Of a DNA stretch of 64,000 bases, positions 58,015-64,000 are shown piece by piece. Position numbers and translations under genes: made by a program. Location: NCBI RefSeq assembly GCF_900172365.1, contig NZ_FWFJ01000001.1, positions 124,001-188,000 on the forward strand. The letters are read 5' to 3'. A model generated the notes under the pieces. It ran no database searches. It saw only the letters and a list, made by a program, of their open reading frames with translations, and was not told where the DNA came from. The stretch is from Roseovarius gaetbuli. GTDB lineage: Bacteria > Pseudomonadota > Alphaproteobacteria > Rhodobacterales > Rhodobacteraceae. Position 1 is the stretch's first letter. Each line of letters opens with the position of its first letter.

Positions 58015-58986
58015 TCAGGCGCGGCGCGCGGCGATCAGATCGTCGCGCAGCGCCGCATACATCTCTTCGGCGCGCGTGATCCGGCCCTTTTTCAGGCTTT
58101 TGCTCTCGACCCGGATCAGCGCCTCGCAGCCGATGAAAAACGGCAGCCAAAGCCCGCGCTCGACACTGGTCAGTGCAAAGGCCTCTGCGAAGGCCGCAAG
58201 ACCCTGTTGATCAACACCAAGGCGGCGCGCGCCCGACGGGATCATGCCCCGCCGTCCCATATGGACCAGAAAGCGCGCGATATCCTTGCAGATCGGCATG
58301 CGGGCAGAGCCGCCGATATCAATGCCCGTCAAACGATCCTCGTTTGAAATCAGGTTGTTGGGGTGGAAATCCCCATGACAGATGGCCACCCGCCATTCCT
58401 GCGTGGCAAGTGCGGCTTCCATCCGGCGCAGCTCGTCCAGAATCTCGGCCTCGATCTTGCGCAGGCTGGCAAAGGGCTGGGTTGCTGCTGCCCGTTCGGT
58501 GCGCGCCAGCCATCCCGCCGCATTGCCCCCCCGCCAGCTTTCGCTGCCTTCGGTATAGTGGCGCAACCATTCGGCGGCGGGTCGAAGATGCTGGGCGCGC
58601 TCACTGGGATCGCTTTGCCAGAAATGCTCCAGCAAGGGCGTGCCACTGACATGCTCGATCACCAAAAGACCATGCTCTGGCACATGCAAAAGCGGCTCGG
58701 CGACGCGATAGGCCCCGCTGTTCATAAAGGGCCATATCCGCGTCATCTCGCGCCACTCGCGCGTTGTCATATCGCCCTGATCGGGGTCAAACATGCGAAA
58801 CACCGCGCTGCGACCGTCAAGCGCTCCGGTCATGATCGCGCGCTTTCCCGGCATGACACGCAGCACCTCGCTCACCTCTGCACCAGCGAGATCGGGACAG
58901 GCGGCGCGCGCGGCCTCGAAGCGCTGTTGCACGGCATAAAGCGTTTCGGGATCGGGCAGCGGGGCAGGGGGTGGATGGTCGTTCAT
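58015..58986 (-). CDS. Aminoglycoside-phosphotransferase-fold kinase
   Basis: 323 residues from ATG 58986 (20 codons downstream of the first possible start, which overlaps unlikely DNA). AICHGDFHPNNLISNE is the catalytic loop, with Asp and Asn, and TGIDIGGSARMPICKDIARF the metal-binding region with an unusual Asp-Ile-Gly. It resembles APH/choline kinases. Substrate unknown; resistance is not implied. Convergent with the HerA-like gene. Confidence 0.8.
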   Translation of the reverse strand: MNDHPPPAPLPDPETLYAVQQRFEAARAACPDLAGAEVSEVLRVMPGKRAIMTGALDGRSAVFRMFDPDQGDMTTREWREMTRIWPFMNSGAYRVAEPLLHVPEHGLLVIEHVSGTPLLEHFWQSDPSERAQHLRPAAEWLRHYTEGSESWRGGNAAGWLARTERAAATQPFASLRKIEAEILDELRRMEAALATQEWRVAICHGDFHPNNLISNEDRLTGIDIGGSARMPICKDIARFLVHMGRRGMIPSGARRLGVDQQGLAAFAEAFALTSVERGLWLPFFIGCEALIRVESKSLKKGRITRAEEMYAALRDDLIAARRA

Positions 58987-59088
58987 GCCGCCACTGTCCC
59001 GCAGCCGCAAAGGGCCGTCAACCGAATTGCACCCCCGCGCCGACACGGCTATGGTGCTGCGTGAAAAACAAGCAACAGGATGCCCGCA

Positions 59089-59331
59089 ATGCCCGATACT
59101 CCCGTATCAGAAATGTCGTTTGAACAGGCGATGAAAGAACTGGAACAGGTAGTCGGGCGGCTGGAGCGTGGCGATGTGGCGCTTGAGGAATCGATCGCGC
59201 TTTACGGGCGCGGCGCAGAGCTCAAGAAGCGCTGCGAGGCCAAGTTGAAAGAGGCCGAGGAAAAAGTCGCAGCGATCACGCTTGACGGCGATGGTCAGCC
59301 GACCGGCACCACCCCGGTCGAGGGCCTTTGA
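59089..59331 (+). CDS. xseB: Exodeoxyribonuclease VII small subunit
   Basis: 80 residues from ATG 59089. MSFEQAMKELEQVVGRLERG, then DVALEESIALYGRGAELKKR: the two-helix hairpin typical of XseB, which caps the XseA nuclease. Stop overlaps the ispA start as TTGA. The xseB-ispA-dxs order is common in proteobacteria. Confidence 0.94.
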   Translation: MPDTPVSEMSFEQAMKELEQVVGRLERGDVALEESIALYGRGAELKKRCEAKLKEAEEKVAAITLDGDGQPTGTTPVEGL

Positions 59332-60203
59332 AGGCGATGAAAACCGGGCTTTCCCAGGATGCAGCCCGCATTCAGGCGCATTTTGACACCGTTCTGACCG
59401 CGTTCGGCACCGGCGCCGTGGCGCAAGGCATGGGGTATGCCACGCGCGGCGGCAAACGGATTCGCGGCTTTCTGGTGTTGGAAACCGCGCGCCTGCACGA
59501 TGTTGACGGCGCGCGCGCGCTCTGGCCCGCCTGCGGCATCGAGGCGCTGCATGCCTATAGCCTTGTGCATGATGACCTGCCGGCGATGGATGACGATGAT
59601 CTGCGCCGCGGTCAGCCGACGGTGCATGTGAAATGGGACGAGGCGACGGCGGTTCTTGTCGGCGATGCGCTGCAATCGCTGGCCTTCGAGCTTGTCACTC
59701 ACCCCGAGGGCGCAGAGCGCGCCGATATCCGCGCCGACCTTGCGCTTAGCCTTGCGCGTGCGGCTGGTGGTCAGGGGATGGTGCTTGGCCAGGCTCTTGA
59801 TATTGCGGCAGAAACTGCACCAATCCCGCTCACGCTTGAGGAGATCACCACCCTGCAGGCGGGCAAGACCGGCGCGCTTATAACCTGGGCCGCCACCGCT
59901 GGCGCGCGCATGGGCGCGGGCGATCTTGAGCCGCTGACGCGCTATTCAAAGGCGCTTGGGCTGGCCTTTCAAATCCAGGACGATGTGATTGATGTGACCG
60001 GCGATGCCGCCACGGTGGGCAAGGCAGTGGGCAAGGATGCCGCCGCCGGCAAGGCCACCTTTGTGTCGCTTCTCGGGCTTGATGGCGCACGCGCCGAGGC
60101 ACGCTCGCTTGTTGACGCGGCCTGTGATGCGCTATCTTGCTATGGTGACAAGGCCGACACCTTGCAGCAGCTTGCGCGCTTCGTTATCTCGCGCCAGACT
60201 TGA
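59328..60203 (+). CDS. ispA: Polyprenyl (farnesyl) diphosphate synthase
   Basis: 291 residues from the TTG that overlaps xseB; an ATG at 59337 is an equally possible start. [16 protein letters not shown], the first aspartate-rich motif [16 protein letters not shown] and the second [13 protein letters not shown], plus GQALDIAAE, are all present. It condenses IPP units to farnesyl diphosphate. Followed by dxs after 26 bp. Confidence 0.94.
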   Translation: MKAMKTGLSQDAARIQAHFDTVLTAFGTGAVAQGMGYATRGGKRIRGFLVLETARLHDVDGARALWPACGIEALHAYSLVHDDLPAMDDDDLRRGQPTVHVKWDEATAVLVGDALQSLAFELVTHPEGAERADIRADLALSLARAAGGQGMVLGQALDIAAETAPIPLTLEEITTLQAGKTGALITWAATAGARMGAGDLEPLTRYSKALGLAFQIQDDVIDVTGDAATVGKAVGKDAAAGKATFVSLLGLDGARAEARSLVDAACDALSCYGDKADTLQQLARFVISRQT

Positions 60204-60229
60204 TCTTTACCCCGCCAGGAGGGGCCGCA

Positions 60230-62158
60230 ATGCCGAACCGCCCAGACACACCGCTGCTTGATCAGGTCGCCACGCCGGCCGATCTCAAGCGGTTCTCCGA
60301 TGCCCAGCTGACGCAGGTTGCGCATGAGTTGCGCAGCGAGACGATTTCGGCGGTCTCGGAAACCGGCGGCCATCTTGGCGCGGGGCTTGGCGTGGTCGAG
60401 TTGACCGTGGCGCTGCATGCGGTGTTTGATGCGCCGCGCGACAAGATCATCTGGGACGTCAGCCACCAGTGTTACCCCCACAAGATCCTGACCGGGCGGC
60501 GCGACCGCATCCGCACCATTCGCCAAAAGGACGGGCTGAGCGGTTTCACCAAGCGCAGCGAGAGCCCCTATGACCCGTTTGGCGCCGCCCATAGCTCGAC
60601 CTCGATCAGTGCTGCGCTCGGCTTTGCCGTGGCGCGCGATCTTGGCGGCAATTGCCCCACCGGGCATGGCGACGCGATTGCCGTGATCGGCGATGGCGCG
60701 ATGAGTGCGGGCATGGCGTTTGAGGCGATGAACAATGCCGGCCACCTCAAAAAGCGGCTGATTGTCATTCTCAACGACAACGAAATGTCGATTGCCCCGC
60801 CGGTTGGCGCGCTGTCGTCCTACCTCTCGCGGATGTATGCCGGCGAGCCGTTTCAGGAATTCAAGGCCGCAGCCAAGGGCGCGGTATCGCTTTTGCCGCC
60901 GCCGTTTCAGGAAGGCGCGCGCCGTGCCAAGGAGATGCTCAAGGGGCTTGCCGTGGGCGGCACCTTGTTTGAGGAGCTTGGCTTTTCCTATGTCGGCCCG
61001 ATTGACGGTCATGACATGCAACAGCTTTTGCCGGTCCTGCGCACGGTGCGCCAACGCGCCACCGGGCCGATCCTCATTCACGTGCTGACCAAAAAGGGCA
61101 AGGGCTATGGCCCGGCGGAATCGGCGCGCGACGGGGGGCACGCAACGGCCAAATTCGACGTTCTGACCGGCAAGCAGGCCAAGGCGCCCTCGAATGCGCC
61201 AAGCTATACCCGCGTCTTTGCCGACGCTCTCTTGGCCGAGGCGGCGCGCGACGACAAGATTTGCGCGGTGACGGCGGCGATGCCCGATGGCACCGGTCTT
61301 GATCTCTTCGCAAGCCGTCATCCCTCGCGCTGTTTCGACGTTGGCATCGCCGAACAGCACGCGGTGACCTTTTGTGCCGGGCTTGCGGCGGGCGGGCTCA
61401 AGCCGTTTTGCGCGCTTTACTCGACGTTCCTGCAACGCGGCTATGATCAGGTCGTGCATGATGTGGCAATCCAACGCCTGCCGGTGCGCTTTGCGATTGA
61501 TCGCGCAGGGTTGGTCGGGGCTGATGGCGCGACCCATGCGGGCGCGTTTGACACCGCCTTTCTGGCCAACCTGCCGGGCATCGTGGTGATGGCCGCCTCT
61601 GACGAGGCCGAGCTTGTGCATATGGTCGCCACCGCCGCCGCGCATGACGAAGGGCCGATTGCATTCCGCTATCCGCGCGGCGAAGGCATGGGCGTCGAGA
61701 TGCCCGAACGCGGCGAGGTGCTTGAGATCGGCAAAGGCCGGATGATCGCAGAAGGCAGCCGCGTCGCGATCCTGTCCTTTGGCACCCGCCTTGGCGAGGT
61801 TCTAAAGGCCGCCGAGGCCCTGCGCGCGCGCGGCATCACGCCCACAATCGCCGACGCGCGCTTTGCCAAGCCGCTGGACGAGGCGATGATCCTTGATCTG
61901 GTCGCCAATCACGAGGCGCTGATCACCATCGAAGAAGGCGCCATCGGCGGCTTTGGCAGCCATGTCGCACAGTTACTGGCCGAGCATGGTGTTTTTGATC
62001 AGGGCTTCAAGTTCCGTTCCATGGTGCTGCCGGATATCTTCATTGATCAGGCAAGCCCGGCGGATATGTATGCGGTTGCCGGTCTTGGCGCTGCAGAGAT
62101 TGAGGCCAAGGTGCTTGATGTGCTGGATATCGCCCAAATCGGTGGAAAACGCGCCTGA
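60230..62158 (+). CDS. dxs: 1-deoxy-D-xylulose-5-phosphate synthase
   Basis: 642 residues from ATG 60230, with a perfect AGGAGG site. Thiamine-diphosphate motif [20 protein letters not shown] to [10 protein letters not shown], the catalytic VSHQCYPHK, the pyrimidine-binding [16 protein letters not shown], and the C-terminal transketolase domain. It joins pyruvate and glyceraldehyde 3-phosphate, the entry to the MEP pathway whose later enzyme IspDF is at 4.2 kb. Confidence 0.96.
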   Translation: MPNRPDTPLLDQVATPADLKRFSDAQLTQVAHELRSETISAVSETGGHLGAGLGVVELTVALHAVFDAPRDKIIWDVSHQCYPHKILTGRRDRIRTIRQKDGLSGFTKRSESPYDPFGAAHSSTSISAALGFAVARDLGGNCPTGHGDAIAVIGDGAMSAGMAFEAMNNAGHLKKRLIVILNDNEMSIAPPVGALSSYLSRMYAGEPFQEFKAAAKGAVSLLPPPFQEGARRAKEMLKGLAVGGTLFEELGFSYVGPIDGHDMQQLLPVLRTVRQRATGPILIHVLTKKGKGYGPAESARDGGHATAKFDVLTGKQAKAPSNAPSYTRVFADALLAEAARDDKICAVTAAMPDGTGLDLFASRHPSRCFDVGIAEQHAVTFCAGLAAGGLKPFCALYSTFLQRGYDQVVHDVAIQRLPVRFAIDRAGLVGADGATHAGAFDTAFLANLPGIVVMAASDEAELVHMVATAAAHDEGPIAFRYPRGEGMGVEMPERGEVLEIGKGRMIAEGSRVAILSFGTRLGEVLKAAEALRARGITPTIADARFAKPLDEAMILDLVANHEALITIEEGAIGGFGSHVAQLLAEHGVFDQGFKFRSMVLPDIFIDQASPADMYAVAGLGAAEIEAKVLDVLDIAQIGGKRA

Positions 62159-62214
62159 CGCTCCCATATCAAGGGAACCTGATGGTAACATGAGGCCCCG
62201 ATGGAGGCGAACCG

Positions 62215-63306
62215 ATGATCCGTTTCACCGCATTTATTCTGGCTCTCGGCCTTGCGTTTGGCCCGGCACAGGCCATGGACAGCAGCGCCGGACCCCTCAC
62301 CGTCACGCGCATGGCGGATCGGCTTGACGAACCTTGGTCTCTCGGGTTTCTGCCGGAGGGCGGCGTGCTGATCACCGAACGCGGGGGGCGGCTTTTGCGG
62401 GTGGACGAGACCGGGCGGCAGGCGATCAAAGGCGTGCCCAAGGTGGCGACACGCGGGCAGGGCGGCTTGCTTGACGTTCTCGTGCCGCGCGATTTCGCCC
62501 AATCCCGACAGCTCTAATTCACCTACGCCAAATCGCAACCGGGCGGCGAGGGCACGGCGATTGCCCATGCCCGCCTTGCCCCCGGCGCGGATCGCCTGAC
62601 GGATTGGACCGTGATTTTCGAGCTGACACCGGGCTCATCCGGCGGGCGCCACTTCGGAAGCTGCCTTGTCGAAGCGCGCGACGGCTTGCTTTATGCCAGC
62701 ATCGGCGAGCGCGGTGATCGCCCCTCTGCGCAGGACCTTTCGCGCGAGAACGGCAGCATCATCCGGATCGCCCGCGACGGCAGCATCCCCGCCGACAACC
62801 CCTTCGCCAAAACCCCCGGTGCGCAGCCTGAAATCTGGTCTTACGGCCATCGCAACCCGCAGGGCGCGGCGCTTGATCTGGATGGCGCCCTCTGGGCGGT
62901 CGAGCACGGCGCGCGCGGCGGCGACGAGGTAAACCGGATCAAGCCCGGCGCGAATTACGGCTGGCCGGTGATTTCCTATGGCCGCCACTACTCGGGTCTC
63001 AAGATCGGCGAAGGCACGGCCAAACCCGGCATGGAGCAACCCGCGCATTACTGGGATCCCTCAATCGCGCCCTCCGGCTTGATGATCTATTCCGTGGCGC
63101 TCTGGCCCGAATGGCGCGGGGATTTCTTTGTAGGAAGCCTCAAGTTCGGCTATATCTCGCGCCTCTCAGGCACGCCGCTCAGCGAAGTTGAACAGCTCAA
63201 ATCCGCAGAGACCAAACGCGTTCGCGACATCCGCGAGGCCCCCGATGGCAGCATCTGGTTTCTCAGTGTCGCAGATGGCGCGGCCTATCGGATCAGCCCC
63301 AAATAG
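62215..63306 (+). pseudogene. PQQ-dependent sugar dehydrogenase-like protein with in-frame stop
   Basis: The frame from ATG 62215 (GGAGG upstream) begins with a Sec signal (IRFTAFILALGLAFGPAQAM) and the domain start DRLDEPWSLGFLPEGGVLIT. A TAA at 62515-62517 interrupts it after 100 codons, and the same frame continues intact to 63306: FTYAKSQPGGEGTAIAH, EIWSYGHRNPQGAALDL and AVEHGARGGDEVNRIKPGAN (the latter matches soluble aldose sugar dehydrogenases). The stop replaces a residue that is normally Tyr in this spot (LYFTYAK), so a single-base TAT/TAC to TAA change is likely. Downstream codons show no decay, so the lesion is recent, or a sequencing error. Confidence 0.8.
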
Positions 63307-63320
63307 GACCAAATCCACCT

Positions 63321-63368
63321 GTTTCTTCTTGCTTTAAATATCCCGGGGGTGTGGGGGCTGGCCCCCGC
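63321..63368 (-). repeat. Extragenic repeat, copy 5
   Basis: Inverted relative to copies 1 and 4. GTGGGGGC-TG-GCCCCCGC palindrome (63351-63368), then on the minus strand CCCCCGGGATATTT and AAGCAAGAAGAAAC. Lies between two convergent genes. Confidence 0.75.
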
Positions 63369-63384
63369 AAATGACAGACCGCCT

Positions 63385-64000
63385 TCAGACTGAAAGCCGC
63401 GAGGCCTGAGCGCCGCGTTCGCGGTAAGGGGTGGTGTTGTAATGCGCCCGGTAGCATTTCGAAAAATGCGAGGGCGAGGCAAAGCCACAGGCAAGTGCCA
63501 CGTTGATCACCGTCATATCGGTCTGCATCAACAGGTTGCGCGCCTTTTGCAGGCGCAGCTCCATGTAATAGCGCTTTGGACTGCGGCTTAGATAGCGGCG
63601 AAACAGGCGCTCAAGCTGGCGGGTCGACATGCCGACCTCTTTGGCCAGAACCGAGGGGCTGATCGGCTCTTCGATATTGCTCTCCATCATCTGGATAACC
63701 TGGCTTAGCTTGGGATGACGCACGCCGATCCGGGTCGGCACCGACAGGCGCTGTGTGTCCTGATCGGTGCGGATCGAGGAATAGATCAGCTGATCGGCCA
63801 CCGCATTGGCAAGCTTTTCACCGTGATCATCGGCGATGATATTGAGCATCAGGTCAATCGAAGAGGTGCCCCCCGCCGTGGTCATCCGGTTGCCATCCAC
63901 CACGAAGACCGATTTGGTCAGGTTCACATCCTCGAACTCTTCGAGAAAGCTGTCGTGATTCTCCCAATGGATCGTGGCGCGCTTGCCATCCAGAAGACCG
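63385..64000 (-). CDS. GlxA-type AraC-family regulator, partial (cut by window edge)
   Basis: The gene runs off the right end; about 205 codons are visible (C-terminal part). The visible part begins LLDGKRATIHWENHDSFLEE, the end of a DJ-1/PfpI-like domain, with VDGNRMTTAGGTSSIDLMLN. Then two AraC HTHs: ISPSVLAKEVGMSTRQLERL and ALACGFASPSHFSKCYRAHY. GlxA-family regulators of this type (GbdR/CdhR) often control glycine betaine or carnitine catabolism, which would fit the MttB-like gene at 42.6 kb, but they are 19 kb apart. Confidence 0.88.
   Translation of the reverse strand, partial: GLLDGKRATIHWENHDSFLEEFEDVNLTKSVFVVDGNRMTTAGGTSSIDLMLNIIADDHGEKLANAVADQLIYSSIRTDQDTQRLSVPTRIGVRHPKLSQVIQMMESNIEEPISPSVLAKEVGMSTRQLERLFRRYLSRSPKRYYMELRLQKARNLLMQTDMTVINVALACGFASPSHFSKCYRAHYNTTPYRERGAQASRLSV

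Noticed and set aside
58015..58986. Antibiotic-resistance phosphotransferase
   Set aside because: Only the general kinase fold is seen; the surrounding genes are housekeeping and the metal-binding motif deviates.
60140..61645. 501-codon minus-strand frame opposite dxs
   Set aside because: Shadow of dxs, which has complete thiamine-enzyme motifs.

Overview
The window is a chromosomal segment of an alphaproteobacterium of the order Rhodobacterales (Roseobacter/Rhodobacter group). The evidence is the gene order cinA-pgpA-ispDF / dusB-ntrB-ntrC-ntrY-ntrX / trkA-trkH-hfq-hflX, a sciP-ctrA pair, NtrC and NtrX lacking the sigma-54 contact loop, a fused IspDF, an alphaproteobacterial-type LexA box, and many short genes coupled by ATGA, GTGA or TTGA overlaps. 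It is nearly all housekeeping DNA. No prophage, insertion sequence, CRISPR array, rRNA or tRNA was recognised.

Layout. 1-1.9 kb: start of a hypoxanthine phosphoribosyltransferase, a RatA/COQ10-like protein and a frameshifted surface-type protein. 1.9-12.8 kb: ammonium transporter, cinA-pgpA-ispDF, and the nitrogen-control operon dusB-ntrBC-ntrYX. Matching 17-bp inverted repeats lie before amt and before dusB. 12.8-18 kb: a lipoprotein on the opposite strand, then trkA-trkH-hfq-hflX. 18-25.2 kb: mnmA, cell-cycle regulators sciP and ctrA, ligA-recG, then a 40-residue membrane peptide gene behind a perfect LexA-type box. 25.2-31.9 kb: cytochrome c, Fe-S scaffold, hisI, gluQRS, methyltransferase, trmFO, ECHDC3-type crotonase, thioesterase, rplM-rpsI. 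32-42.3 kb: TetR-ppk2, hydrolase-metA-ATPase, two FadL-type porins, DMT exporter, FkbM methyltransferase, guaA. 42.6-49.4 kb: MttB-family methyltransferase, DUF6477, DUF6456 protein, VIT1-like transporter, oxyR, lipA, DUF882 protein. 49.8-56 kb: L,D-transpeptidase, lpxD-ACP-ketoacyl synthase, cupin, DUF3047, IalB. 56-64 kb: candidate small-RNA locus, HerA-like ATPase, kinase-fold protein, xseB-ispA-dxs, a sugar dehydrogenase with an in-frame stop, and a GlxA-type regulator running off the end.

How the parts work together. NtrB/C and NtrY/X would sense nitrogen status and control the transporter and their own operon through the shared operator. ispDF, ispA and dxs supply isoprenoid precursors. 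ligA, recG and the small LexA-box gene form a DNA-repair neighbourhood in which the peptide may act as a damage checkpoint, like SidA of Caulobacter. lpxD with its ACP and synthase suggests a dedicated acyl supply for lipid A.

Most notable leads: (1) the LexA-box-controlled membrane peptide at 24.7-24.9 kb; (2) a 460-bp gap at 56.0-56.4 kb with two minus-strand intrinsic terminators and a hairpin exposing an anti-Shine-Dalgarno loop; (3) a perfect 12-bp inverted repeat that buries the guaA start; (4) the NtrC-type operators; (5) two DnaA boxes 12 bp apart before the DUF6456 gene; (6) two recent gene lesions. All functional statements are inferred from sequence reading without database searches.
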